A stretch of 64,000 bases of DNA, taken from Phycomyces nitens (Eukaryota; Mucoromycota; Mucoromycetes; Mucorales; Phycomycetaceae). Position 1 is the first letter of the stretch. Each line of letters begins with the position of its first letter. A model generated the notes under the pieces. That model ran no database searches, had not been told where the DNA came from, and saw only the letters and a program-made list of their open reading frames with translations. The translations under genes were made by a program, and so were the position numbers. This document shows positions 1-10,800 of the stretch, in pieces. The stretch lies in the NCBI GenBank assembly GCA_022702545.1, contig JAHRBC010000002.1:3286001-3350000 (forward strand), read 5' to 3'.

Positions 1-556
1 TTGTGGTGCAATGTTTAATCGGCTTATAAGTGGATGAATGAATATGAGGTCTATCGAAGAACCAGTGGGGAACAATTGGTCTCAAAGTATTTGGATGAGA
101 GAATATTGGATAAGAACCTGGAGACTAGAATCCATTGTATATGCGTCAGATTCTCAAAGGTCACCCTCAAGCAAAGCGAAATGTTTTTTTTTTTAAAATA
201 AGCCTTGGGTTCAAATAGTCGGCGAACTTCTATTACTAGGAAGCAGAAGAGGAAATCACGATTTGTTTTTTTTGAGGTTTATTTGTTTTATAGTGTTTTT
301 GAGAGTTTTCTATTTTCTAAAGTGAGAAATGGCGAGAATCCAAGAAAACAGATTCCGTAGCTATGTTTTTTTTTTGCAAGAGATAAAGCAGATCTGAAGG
401 CTTCTTGGTTCGACCGAAAAGAAAGTGACCTAAAGTCAAGCAGAGAACGACGGAGAAACAGCTGAGAAGACATGCTGGGTTACAGCAGAAACCGAGAGGG
501 ACCAGAGGAAGCAGAGGTTCTGACCGAGACCCGGAGGGAGGGAGTCTCTGAAAACG
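1..556. other. Gap at left edge, no gene supported
   Basis: The stretch is AT-rich with poly-T runs near 187-197 and 366-376. The MULE transposase frame to its right loses recognisable similarity at about 557. I see no further conserved transposase blocks and no convincing gene here, so it is either eroded transposon 3' sequence or plain intergenic DNA. Confidence 0.4.
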
Positions 557-1464
557 AGCCTTTTCAACTGCTCCAGAAACCAAAGGTAGCTGCCTTGTTG
601 CTCATTAAACACCCAGGCAAAGGCAATTGGAAACGACTTGAGCGTTTCTCCTCAAAGATTGTGTACACCTTCTACACAGATGAGAGGCATCTCCAGATTG
701 TTGGTAGAATAGGTCGCATCCACTACCATAACCTCTGGGAAACGATGGGCTCTTTCCAACATCTTTGGATGACTGAACATGATTCGTTCAAGCGATCCAT
801 TCTCGTTGACGTTGTATCGCACTTGATACCCTTTCGTTTCCATGTCGTTGATGAGCTTGGTGCCTGCATCTTTTATGCCAGGAGCAGTTGCACGGGCGAA
901 CGCAGCCTTGATGTTGTTGATGTCACTAACATACAACTTGTGGCCGAACTGTTCCTCATCGTTGATGGCTTTCTGAATATCACGAGTTTTGGCTTTACCC
1001 TCGACAAGTCTAACGATCTCTCTGGCATCGTCTACAGTCACCTTTGACAATCTGCCTTTCAGTGTCGATTCTAGACACTCATCATCAAGAGGATGATTGT
1101 GATATGCCTCAATATCATGAGTAGCTTTCAAAGGAAGATACCCTTTGATGCCCTTCTTGTAGGAAACCTTCAAGAGATAAGGGCAGCCAGTCATTCCACT
1201 CGATGGAATCCTTATTCTGTCTTTGTCTTTGATTTTGCGGGTGTTCTTATATTGTCCACCCTTGGAGCACTTCAAGTAAACTCGGGTTGGTTTACGATCT
1301 TTGACTGCAAGAACAAAGTTATTGGCAAGGGCATACTCTTGCATCTTTCCAATTGCCATGGTCGCGTCATTGTATTCATTAGCTGGTGGAGTCGGAAGGT
1401 CTTGATGAATAGAGTAGTATTCCTTTCCGTTGATAAAAATAGTTTCTTTATTGACAGGCCTCAT
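557..1464 (-). pseudogene. FAR1/MULE-type transposase remnant
   Basis: This is the N-terminal part of a Mutator-like element transposase. Starting at the Met at 1464, the frame shows a FAR1/WRKY-GCM1-type zinc finger (LKCSKGG, then TGCPYLL, then the HNHPL His pair), a linker rich in charged residues, and the start of the MULE DDE domain with its first Asp in VVDATYSTNN. The frame is broken by TGA at 650-652, just after GVHNL. It then continues in phase with typical MULE residues (FPIAFAWVFNEQQGSYLWFL) before similarity fades near 557. The second and third catalytic acids and the zinc-knuckle C-terminus are not visible, so this is a truncated, inactivated copy. Terminal inverted repeats were not recognised. 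Confidence 0.8.
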
Positions 1465-1659
1465 GGAGTGAGTTCTATAAAGTATATTTGTTATTATTAT
1501 TATTATTTGTAATTTCAAGTTGGTCATGAGAAAAGTGATCTTGTTATAATATCCGGGGAAATGGTTAATAGATGCAATAGATGATTAGTTCTTACAAGAT
1601 GAGTATACGAAAGAAAAGAAAGTTTTAAAGTCTTTGAATATCTTTCAAAACACAACATT

Positions 1660-1950
1660 TTATTCCATAAGCTGGGACCAGACACTTAATGCCGGACCAC
1701 AAGTCACATTCAAAAAAGCCCGGTAAGACAGAAACGTTGTGCCCCCAAGATTGCTCTCGTCCATGGTAGCATAATGATTAAAGCATGATGGACATTTATA
1801 ATATTCCAATATCAATGAATGTGACGCACCCGAGTTCTTTTTTTTCTTAACGTAAACGTAATGATCAGTGTTGTAACCTCTTTCTCCATGAGGATGAGAC
1901 TCAATATTGACACATGGTGGGTTGGCTATGCAGTATAAATATCCAACTCA
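1660..1950 (-). other. Unassigned open frame or exon upstream of the MULE remnant
   Basis: The minus strand is open for about 95 codons and ends at TAA 1660-1662. It has balanced composition, a Cys-x2-Cys pair (KCPSCFNHY) and other conserved-looking stretches (IESHPHGERGYNTDHY, NVTCGPALSVW). There is no Met at a sensible place, and a stop lies just upstream, so it would have to be an exon or a fragment. Its position upstream of the MULE transposase on the same strand makes an accessory transposon frame or a decayed host gene about equally likely. I do not recognise the family. Confidence 0.3.
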
Positions 1951-2269
1951 GTGACAAGAAAATGAATACGGATAGAAAGACAACTTTAATAAAGAACAAA
2001 TTAAAAAGACTATTCAACTACTTTTAAATTCACTGTGATGAGCGATACAAAATAATAATAATACTTGGCCGCTCATGTCAATAATCCACCTTGAACAGTC
2101 TTGAGTATTTCTTCTTGGGCCTGCCTTAATTGAGTCCAACACTTACCCAGATGCATTGCATTATCGATACATTCACCAATGTTCTAAAATCTACAGCAAA
2201 AAAGAACCGTATGTGTTTTCTGATTGTTGTTCATCTAATTTTTATTGCTGCATTATTAGATTTTCAAAA

Positions 2270-2925
2270 AGTTGTTTTAAAGACCATCAAATGGACTCCC
2301 TGTTTCGATATCTATCAGTATTCAGACCAAGGCTAACATCTGAACAAAAGAAGAATTGGCTTTGTTGACCAATATCCAGGGGTAGTTTGACAGTGAAGGA
2401 CTAGAGAAGGGTTATATGGTTATATGAACCCAGGTTTATGGTAAAGGGCAAGGATTCTGACCCATCTTTGATTCTTAAATCTGGAAAACATTTTTTTAGA
2501 ATAAACATATGCTTTAAACTGAGAAGTCTAGAAAAGATTCAGTGATGGTGTGGGGCTGCTTCTGGGCTGGAGGATATGAGCCTCTAACTATGCTTGATGA
2601 CTTGGTCAATCAAGATGTGCATGTCAACTGTTTGTCCCAGAACTTTGATTCTTGGTATCATTGAATGATGGACATGATGGCATCTTTAGAATACAAGAAT
2701 ATTGTGCCAGCTGCCATACTTGGTCTTACACAACATTGTGGGAAAACCAATAAAGTCTGTATTTCAGAGAAAAAGACATATCTCAACAATGCTAAGAATC
2801 TCAAGGCCTGTATTGCCAAGGAGTGGGAGCAGATGGATCCTGAGCTCGATGCAAGGTCTGTTGCAAATATGCCTGATCGAATCAAGGCTTTGATTTCTGT
2901 TCGTGGTGGAAACAACTATTATTAA
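2270..2925 (+). pseudogene. Tc1/mariner transposase remnant
   Basis: This is a decayed Tc1/mariner (DDE_3) transposase. The block near 2545-2600 translates as a VMVWGCFWAGG-like motif, the usual VMVWGC(F/I) segment of Tc1 transposases. After a gap with stops and frame changes, the C-terminal segment at about 2790-2925 reads LKACIAKEWEQMDPE followed by SVANMPDRIKALISVRGG and a tyrosine-rich end, which is the standard Tc1 C-terminus. The catalytic DNAP/H and SPDLNPIE blocks are not intact. A weaker segment near 2270-2330 may belong to the N-terminal half. Terminal repeats could not be identified by eye. Confidence 0.75.
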
Positions 2926-4743
2926 ACACTAATTTTTATTATTATTATTTATTTTCAGAATATATACACTATTGACTATAGGAATATAAAGTGTCGAGTC
3001 TTTAAATTCAACTGATAAAAAAGATATTTGTCAAAGATGATGATGATGTGTATATTTTCAGGGTGCAAAAATGTTCTAGTTTTGCAATGATTTTCTTTTC
3101 CCTGGGTGTACACCAAAATGGATCAAGTGTAAATACAAATTTAAGTAAGAATGTAAGCACAAAATGCTTTGTATTTGTGAGTAGTCAAGAATACTGTAGA
3201 ATAAAGGCTGATTGGTTTAGATAAAAAGAACTCATTGTCCACAACATGTCATATACAATATACTCCAAGAAGTTCAATCGATTACATAATTGATGGGATT
3301 TCTTGGGATAATACAAAGACAATGAGATATATTTACATTGTTGCAGCAAACTTGATATAGTACTAATATTCTGGCTCACAATGCAGCTAATCTATCAGAT
3401 AACCTATTCATTGGTCCAAAAACAATGCTTTGAGTGGATTGCAAAGTGCAGTTTGTGATTCCTTGATGTCATACAAGGACACCAGTATTATTAATTTTTA
3501 CTTTACAAGAAACTTGAATTTTTTTTGCTAGATTCATGAACGCTATTTTAGTTTATGTGGCCTGTATTTTATCTTGGCATAGTTTTGGTCGCTCTAAAAC
3601 AATCTGCTCAGCATTAACATTTTTTACCCTGTCTTATTAGTATGGCTCTCAAAACTCATTGGGACATTAAAGTACGCGATAATAATAGAAATTGCCACCC
3701 ATCTCCTCTCACTTTCTTTGAGCTTAATAAAATCTTGGCAAAATCCAGTTTTGAATAATGAATATTATAAAATGATCCATATTATTGTTTGGGTGGGCCT
3801 AAATAATCATCTTGATACATGACATTGTGGCCATGGAGAGGTTATAATCAGGTTTACATCATTATTCTTGGATTAACACTGTGTTTGATATATTCCAAGC
3901 ATTTTGAGACAAAGGGATAAAAAAATAGTTCAAATGGCCCTTGAGATATTATTGATTTTAAAATATATAGATAGATTTATTTATTTTTTTCATTAATGAT
4001 CAGAGTGTAGTATATGTTGGACATAGTTTTGGGTTTACGGGTAAATACCAAACAAAAGATACTGATGTATTGAGGGTTTGTCGATTGCCTGACTATGGAT
4101 CTTGTACCACTGCGGAGCATGCTATGACCAGATGATTTCGTTATTGTGTTTGCATGTCCTTTGTAAGGGTTCTATTGTAACTTGACATTCATTCATGACC
4201 AATACAGAGCCATTGTTACCTAGACTACCATTGGGTGGCCTTAAAGAACAAAACTATAGATTGCTCTATTGATTAGAATGAGAGAGTCAGGGATTATTAT
4301 GGAATAAGGATTGTGTGCTTTTTATTATTTAACCAAATTAGCACAGGCGTTTACCCGACAGTTTGTGCTTTCTGGCCATGGCTATTGATATATATTTTTT
4401 ACATATACTTGACGGTCTAGATTGGTTCATTTGAACTGGGTGGGGGTTAGGAAGGGTAAAGGATAGTTATTGTTACAGATAGTATGATGTGAATCAAGTG
4501 CAGGATCAGCCAAGACTTGCAATATAGATGGACCTTTGAGTGTTTTGTTTTTTGTACCATTTAGAATATCCAAGTATTGTAAAGTTATATGCTTTATTGG
4601 TGAGGTGTTTCAAATGAATGTGTGAGATATATCCTGCCATGTCACGTGCGAGGGTTGATGTCATCTCAATAAATATAAACAATATGCAGTGTATGCATTT
4701 AGATATTGTTTATATCTATAAAGCATGGTATCAATGTATGTAC

Positions 4744-4785
<42 letters not shown>

Positions 4786-5014
4786 AAGAAGAGAAAGAAG
4801 AAAATAAAGAATAATAGGCTTGTGACCTGATGGATTGATTTGCTTGGCGAACAAAAGGCTTCCTTTTTTTTTGTCGGAGAATGAGACAGGGAACGGGCAT
4901 TATGTTCCCGTTTTTTATTTAAAAAAAAAGAATTGACTAGAAAAGAAGATTCGGGATTTTTTTCTTGCTCTTCTTGTTCTTATTTTAATCTTATTTTTAC
5001 ATACACTATATAAT
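2926..5014. other. Gene-free AT-rich intergenic region
   Basis: No coding frame with family features was found on either strand. It contains TTA/TTAT-rich microsatellites just after the mariner remnant, a (TA)n tract at 4747-4783, and a poly-A/poly-T rich stretch (4860-4935) that probably forms part of the TVP18 promoter. Confidence 0.5.
4747..4783. repeat. (TA)n microsatellite
   Basis: About 18 uninterrupted TA units. It lies about 230 bp upstream of the TVP18 start codon. Confidence 0.95.
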
Positions 5015-5867
5015 ATGGGCTGCTTTGGTGAAATACGCTCCATGAACTTTTCCCTCTATGGCCAATGGTGAGCAGCCTTTTGTCGTGTACCTGTATTTAC
5101 CATCTTCTTTAATAGGCTTGGGTTGGCGTCCATTGCTTGTAAGATATCAGTAGAATCTCGATAGTTCCTGACATCGTTTATTAGTATTGATTGCACTTGG
5201 AATCGTTGGTCTTTCAGGACATGTCGTCTTTAGTATTGTTGGATGGTAAGAGGCACTTTTGGCTGTATCTATGCTCAATTCTCGGGTTCTTCTTCTTGTT
5301 TAATAGGGTCATTGCCTTTATTGTCATGATGGTTGAGGTTCCGCTGTGTTTAAAGGTAAAGAGGTAGGGTGACATTGACGACCATTAACCTTTGTGTTTG
5401 TAGTTTTGCCCGACCGGTCACAGATTGTAAGCATCTTGCTTAGTAAAAAAATATTATTATTATTATTGTTATTTGACTAACGTTGGCATAGTGATGGTAT
5501 TGCTCCATATTTCGAAAACTCTTACTTCCGTACAGCCATGTACCTTGTGTAAGTTTACAGGGCATTAGATAAATAAATAACATGTGGGTAGGTTCGCAAT
5601 CGTCATGTTCCTCTCAAATATCTTGCACGGTGCGACTCCCTTGATTGCCTGCGCCGTGTGCCTCTTGCTGGCTGCAATTTCTTATGGTAAGTTTGTTAGT
5701 CTTTGGATATTTTATCTCATTATTATGCATTGTCACACAGGCGCTGCTGCTGTCATGGGTCAAGCTTTTGCCAGCACAAGGTAAGTTTTTTGTTGTTATT
5801 GGGATCCTTATTCTTACCATTGTTTTCTAGTATGCTTGGTGGAACTGGTGTTGATAATGTTGTCTAG
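5015..5867 (+). CDS. TVP18-like Golgi membrane protein (Flower/CG6151-P family)
   Basis: Small tetraspan membrane protein of late Golgi/TGN vesicles. Nine exons can be joined at canonical signals: 5015-5067, 5116-5138, 5185-5245, 5307-5355, 5404-5426, 5492-5548, 5592-5686, 5741-5780 and 5831-5867. The product is about 136 residues. It starts MGCFGEIRSMNFSLYGQW, which matches the family's N-terminal (R)NFSIYGQW block. The first hydrophobic pair ends in a VEVPLCLKFCPTG loop (the family's EIP-x-L-x-KxCP signature). The third and fourth segments carry ACAVCLLLAAISYG, then GQAFAS and a LGGTGV end, all family hallmarks. Two exons are only 23 nt long. Every junction keeps frame and family similarity, so I am confident in the model. 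The role in vesicular traffic is known only from the family. Confidence 0.9.
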
Positions 5868-7659
5868 GGTTACAAAATATTGTGCTTATCCTTGTTTCAA
5901 TTCTTATCTTGTTTTTATATATATATATATGATTGTAATATACAAAATGGATATTTACCCACCTTACAGTGGCTTCAACGCCAATCAGCGGTTTTCTAAA
6001 CTAGTCTGTGGAAAAAAAACAGCTTGCCAATCAGCAGATTTTGAGTTGGCCTTGTGGGTTTATAGTGCAAAAAGTGTGCGGATTTGCGCAGATTTAAATG
6101 TTGATTTCGAACTTTGAATATCTAATGTGCGTTTCTGAAATTCCCGGTCTATCTTTACCATCTTTTGCACAACTTTTCTCTATTGAATACAACCAGGTGC
6201 GTAAAGATAAGATGGAATTATGGATGATTTGGTAGGCAGTATTATATATATATAGGCAGGGTATCCAAGCGTACGAGCGAGTGTGTGGATCTGGGTCTAT
6301 TTGCTTGAATTATTACCATTTTGCTTGACATAGGACAACCGGCCTGTTTATTTGCCGATATTGATCTCTTACGGACAACCCCCTGAACTATGATCCGCAC
6401 CTTTGTGAGCCACCTTTCTAGTCTGTGCACATACTACACCTCTTGAGAGTGAATGGTAACTGTCTATGTAGAGATTCTGATGACCAGCAATCGATAATCA
6501 ATAGCAATACAATATCAAGTCAAATTAAATTCAGGCAAATTCTAAAGAAATATCCAAATTCTCGAGAAAACTTGGGAAATTTCGGCTGGTTCATTTAAAT
6601 GTGGATCTCCGTAACCAAAAGTTTAAAAAGCTTCTTTTTTTTATATAAAAAAAGGTCCATGGAACTGTAAGCTAGACCAGCGCTCAGATCAATTGAAAGA
6701 AAAAGTTACCATGGGACGTAGACAATGTGACAGATGCCATCTGTCAACTGTCAAACCGGGAACCACCAGGCATTGTCCATGCCAGAACTAGACATGAGTC
6801 AGGGAGGATTCGGAGCTAGTTCAGGTACCCTAGACTATAGGCCCTCTGTATTTGTAAGCTTATAATAGCGTACCGTGTGCCTACCCCAGAGCAATAATAA
6901 GAGCAAATTATTGTATTCTCTAATTGCTGTCATTTTATACATCAAAACTGGACAGTACAGTGTCTACTGATATGTTGAATGAGAATCATTATGGTCCTTT
7001 GTGTCTGAACGGTTGCTATGGTCACTTTAAAACTTATTTAACGACATTGATTGCTTTTCACCCAATGATAAATGATATAGAGAACCCTGTGGTATTATAC
7101 CGAGGTACAGACTTTTACAGGATAGTACCCGCTGCATCATCATATCTTTTAATACTCGATATTTATCACCGTATCAAGTTTACTCTGATAGTGTCTATCA
7201 CTGACAAGATCTCTTTGCTTGTCTTGCTTTTAAATGCTCATTTGATGACCCCACTCTGTCTTCCTTGCTACTATTAGAGGAGCTACAGGGGGCCACTTTT
7301 TAATGGGCTATCTGTCCCTCGTATGCCAAAGATGTCGCATAGATAGGACTGCAAAAAGATGTACAAAGAATGTTCGCTGTCACGGAAACTCATTCAAATC
7401 CATTGGGGTAAAAGTGGAATTCATTCAAATGGGAGGTCTTTAATCCTATGTTCGACGTTTACCTCGACTCATATAGTCTTACTGTTCCTCTGCACACATC
7501 TAGGTAATAAAATAAAGACAACCATGGTAAAAATGCAATGATATACCATCTTTACACCTGGAATCCTCTCCTAATACTAAAATCTCATCTCGCTGATCAT
7601 GATCTCAATTGTTTCATGTCTTTCAAATCTCTGGGTACATGGTGAGATTGGTAACAATG
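5868..7659. other. Intergenic region, no gene supported
   Basis: Open frames here lack family features. One short frame at 6711-6791 could encode a 26-residue Cys-rich peptide (see findings) but has no independent support. Several TA-rich stretches are present, for example 6244-6253. Confidence 0.4.
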
Positions 7660-8157
7660 CTAGCTTTTCTGCGGGACATTGACCAAATCACCTTGCAATA
7701 CAAAATACCCGCCAGATCCAAGTTTGGCCAGATTCTCATCGACCTTTGTACCAAGCACATTGACCTAAAAAAAAAACTCTCACGCACACGCCAGCAATAG
7801 TGAGAGCTTATTTTTGGTGACCAATTCCCAGTCCTTATGTCCGAAATGCTCGCCATCAACCGGCAGTTTGCCCCGTCTGGGCCCTGCCAAAGCTGTGGCT
7901 AGTATGGTTTGGTTTGGTTTGGTTTGGTTGGTATTGTTGTGCAATCAGATCCATAAGCGGACTACCCGCGTTCCTAAATCAAATCTCTCTCTCTCTCTTT
8001 GGAGATCTTATCCTTGTTAGACCCCCTTTCTAATCTTGGTGCCATCAGGATCTTACTTATTTTTGATATAGTGTTGTCGCGTGTGCCCCTATTGTATGCA
8101 TATTGCTTAAAAATTGCGCGATTTTCCACATTCTTGTTCTCTCTCTCACCAAATCCT
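7660..8157 (-). CDS. Unassigned multi-exon gene, C-terminal exons
   Basis: Three minus-strand exons fit together. Exon 8057-8157 includes NVENRAIFKQYAYNRGTRDN. Exon 7822-7898 includes GKLPVDGEHFGHKDWEL. Exon 7660-7764 ends LGSGGYFVLQGDLVNVPQKS plus TAG. The acceptors (TAG) and the 8056 donor (GTAAGA) are good. The 7821 donor reads GTCACC, which is weak, although the resulting 57-nt intron has the normal local length. The composition is strongly protein-like and the plus strand gives no consistent model. The 5' exons are unresolved. They may lie at about 8190-8240 and in a short frame starting near 8623, behind a minus-strand TATA box. I do not recognise the family and assign no function. Confidence 0.5.
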
Positions 8158-8702
8158 CTACTGGATCAACACAATAGACACCTTGGAAATCTTGTTGAAA
8201 ACCAAGCTGTCCGACACGAGCAGTGCTTGGGTCGAATTATAGTGAGAACAGACTATATATCAATAGCACCATCTTTGTACTAGCCATAGATGTTGCCTAT
8301 AATACTTTAAAACTTTAAAAAAAATGCTATTCAGAAAGAAAGAAAGAAAAAAGTTATGTTCATTAGTCGCCAATGCAAGGGCAGTAGTAATTAATTAAAA
8401 GGTTAAAATTGAGATGAGAATAAGAATAAGAATTATAATTATATAATTCACGTCATCACCATTATAATAAAATCAATTTTAATGTCCACTCTTTGAAATT
8501 GGTGACAGAAATCAGTTGACGAATAAGATCTGTTACCGATGATGCCATCAGGCTTGTGGGCAAACAAGGCAACAATTGGAATCTGGTGGCGAATGAGGCC
8601 TATTGGACCAATGTGGACTTGCATGATTTTCCTCTCTTTCTCTTTGGCCCTTTTGCATGAAAAAGGAAAGAGAAAAGAGAGAAGGAAATGATCAACGTAC
8701 CG
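8158..8702 (-). other. Probable 5' part of the unassigned minus-strand gene
   Basis: No definite exon model. A 58-codon minus-strand frame (about 8450-8623) begins MQVHIGPIGLIRHQIP and runs to a TGA. It contains a possible GTAACA donor. It lies between the minus-strand TATA box (8703-8711) and the recognised exons, so it may be first-exon sequence. Confidence 0.25.
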
Positions 8703-8711
8703 TTTTATATA
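8703..8711 (-). promoter_or_regulatory. TATA-like box facing left
   Basis: It reads TATATAAAA on the minus strand. It sits upstream of the possible first exon of the unassigned minus-strand gene and 105 bp from the divergent DUF202 start codon. Confidence 0.35.
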
Positions 8712-8735
8712 CGACTGCACGCTCTCTGTGGAGAG

Positions 8736-8743
8736 TGACGTCA
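8736..8743. promoter_or_regulatory. Palindromic CRE/ATF-type site TGACGTCA
   Basis: A perfect 8-bp CRE palindrome lies 73 bp upstream of the DUF202 start codon and about 25 bp from the left-facing TATA box, so it could serve both directions. bZIP factors of the ATF/CREB class bind this sequence. Use in this genome is inferred. Confidence 0.4.
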
Positions 8744-8816
8744 GTGAGCATCAATTGACCCAAGCTCTCTCACACACATCTTGGTCATTCCAAAATAAAG
8801 TAAATCATCCTCAATA

Positions 8817-9547
8817 ATGAACCAACCCACTGGCCCATCCACCTCTGTTCCCGGGGATTCACAGGCAACCTTGCCAAACAGAAATGATGATTCCTCTTCG
8901 GATCCAGTAGTCGATGATAATGAAGATTCCCAAGGTCTCCATGAGTTTGTTCCCCCATTTCTAGTGCGATCAAAGTCGAAACAGGAGAGAGAAGAGGCAA
9001 GACAGGAGTTTCAAAAGAAAGACAAACAAAAGGGATTCTACACAGCCATTCTACACATCTATGAAAAATACTCTACCTCTGTCCTGTTGGAGAATACGGC
9101 CAGTGTGGCCAGAGATCATCTAGGTAAAACCTTTAGACTAAAAGTTCTCGACTAATTAGGTTTATAGCCAATGAGAGAACCTTTCTGGCTTGGCTGCGTA
9201 CCTCACTGTCCATGATCACTGTGGGTGTTGGTAAGCGGGCAGATTAATATGATCTGATGGAAAATTAATCAATCTACTGGAACCACAATAAAGCCATCAC
9301 ACAGCTTTACCATCTTCAGCCAACCGATAACCAGCTTAAACCCAATCCTGGCCGTGCCTTGGGCGCTACTTTTGTGGTGTTTAGCATCCTGTTCTTGTAC
9401 TTTGGCAATGCTCGGTACTTTCATTCACAAGTTGCCATGACAAAGGGACATTTTCCTGCCAGCCGTGGTTCAGTCATCTTTGGTTCGTTTTGTGTGCTTG
9501 GGGTATTGATTGCCATGTTTGTAGTCATCTTGACCCAGCCTAAATAG
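8817..9547 (+). CDS. DUF202-domain membrane protein (VTC1/YidH-like)
   Basis: Three exons: 8817-9123, 9168-9230 and 9294-9547, joined at GT...TAG/AAG signals that keep frame. The product is about 207 residues. The N-terminal 90 residues are hydrophilic, rich in Ser/Asp and then Lys/Glu, and predicted cytosolic. The DUF202 domain begins at ANERTFLAWLRTSLSM, a near-perfect match to the family's ANERTFLAWLRT block. Three membrane segments follow: SMITVGVAITQ, GATFVVFSILFLYFGNARY and FGSFCVLGVLIAMFVVIL. The family includes the polyphosphate-polymerase subunit VTC1 and bacterial YidH. The long acidic/basic N-terminus fits fungal DUF202 proteins of unknown role better than the short VTC1 itself. 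Confidence 0.9.
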
Positions 9548-9843
9548 AATACAATCACAATCATACACATTAATCTTATCTCTTTTTATTTATATTTTTA
9601 TTTATTTATATATAATTATATATATATATAATATCCCGTCTATTTGAAATAAAGTATCAATATTTTAGACTTTGTAACATTTATATTTTGATCTAGCCAT
9701 CCTCTTGGTAACGTTGTGCAGCCCTCAGGTGATGATTGGAATTCATATCCCAGTCTGTGTAAAGTACAATCTGTAAACCAAGATGGTGTGGGCGTGGTAA
9801 TATTGTACAAAAAATATATATTTCTTGTTGTTGTTGTTTTTTG

Positions 9844-9850
9844 TATATAA
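9844..9850 (+). promoter_or_regulatory. TATA box of the zinc-knuckle peptide gene
   Basis: TATATAA lies 37 bp upstream of the ATG at 9887, at a plausible spacing for a fungal core promoter. Confidence 0.35.
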
Positions 9851-9886
9851 AGACCATTGACTTTTTATCTTCTATCCTCATCCACA

Positions 9887-10079
9887 ATGTGCAATTCCTC
9901 GAGCCATTCTGATTCTCTACCTTCACACGTCAATTCGGTAATCGACATTCCTCCACTGGACATGACTGGAGGCCAATGGTAAGGATACCAAGCCAAAGAT
10001 TCAATGCTGATTGAATTGTTATAGTCTATGGTGTGGAAAGTATGGCCACAAACCAGATTCCTGCCCACTGCTCAGCTGA
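9887..10079 (+). CDS. Putative 48-residue CCHC zinc-knuckle peptide
   Basis: Two exons, 9887-9978 and 10025-10079, separated by a 46-nt intron with a GTAAGG donor and ATAG acceptor. Splicing creates QCLWCGKYGHKPDSCPLLS, a complete CX2CX4HX4C zinc knuckle whose first Cys codon spans the junction. The N-terminal 30 residues are Ser-rich and otherwise featureless (MCNSSSHSDSLPSHVN). A TATA box lies upstream. Zinc knuckles of this type bind single-stranded nucleic acid and occur in splicing proteins and Gag polyproteins. A stand-alone peptide this short is unusual, so it could be a real small protein or a retroelement fragment that happens to splice. Confidence 0.45.
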
Positions 10080-10324
10080 ACCGCATTTCTGTATCATTAT
10101 CTGTATATACTCATATATTTAATATTTAACTCCAAAATCAAATCAAAAATCAAATCAAACCAAACCAAGTAAAATAAAATAAAAAGGACCATCTTTTTAC
10201 CTCTAAAAATGTCAAATAAGAATCAGTGTGGAACTTCCAAGCAGTCTAACCAAGACAACATGCGTGGGTGATACGAATTCCAAGTCAAAATCAACCAACG
10301 ATAAGAGTATTTTTTTTTCTGTAC

Positions 10325-10545
10325 TTGTTCAAAACCATCAGGCTTTAATACCAAGCCATTGAAGTCCAATCAACCCTTACTCAATTGGGCCCACCCGAGT
10401 TCAAAGATGAATGTTGGCGTACGATCAAAGACAAGTAGTCTGGTGGTGTTGCACCACTTCAATTCTGGCGCAATCTAAAGCACGGACATGTTTCCGAGCT
10501 GGCTACAAGTCTATTTGGTTACATTGTCCAACCACAAGCACCTAA
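10325..10545 (+). pseudogene. Possible hAT transposase C-terminal remnant
   Basis: One plus-strand frame, broken by a TAG, resembles the C-terminal dimerisation region of hAT transposases. It carries a Leu/Trp-rich block followed by PLQFWRNLKHGH and ELATSLFGYIVQPQA, comparable to the family's YW...P.La..A..ll..p block. The match is short and degenerate, and no SER/R-F end or terminal repeats are visible. It could also be unrelated decayed coding DNA. Confidence 0.3.
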
Positions 10546-10771
10546 TAAGCTTAATTTGATCGATACTTTGACCTTTTTTCTTTTTTTTAAAAAAAAAAGA
10601 AAGAACACTAGTGCGCTCTTTATGGCTGTATATTTGACACCAACCTCTTTGTATAAGTCTATTGATCATAGTTATGATATTGGAACCAAAAAAGCCAAGA
10701 CTTGATGCTAAAATCAAATAGTCTCTTTAATGACGTACAACCAAGGCTAATTGATACTATAGGAGATTCTG

Positions 10772-10779
10772 TATAAATA
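10772..10779 (+). promoter_or_regulatory. TATA box upstream of the short unknown gene
   Basis: TATAAATA lies 22 bp before the ATG at 10801. That is close for a core promoter, so the transcription start may be near the start codon. Confidence 0.3.
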
Positions 10780-10800
10780 CAGTCAGTTTATTCGATAGAC

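Noticed and set aside
4618..4900. Open frames rich in Tyr-Ile repeats on both strands
   Set aside because: They are translations of the (TA)n microsatellite.
7664..7898. Plus-strand frames at the unassigned locus, reading as ITLQYKIPARSKFGQILIDL and FPVLMSEMLAINRQFAP
   Set aside because: They look protein-like, but no splice choice joins them without a stop. The minus strand gives a consistent three-exon model.
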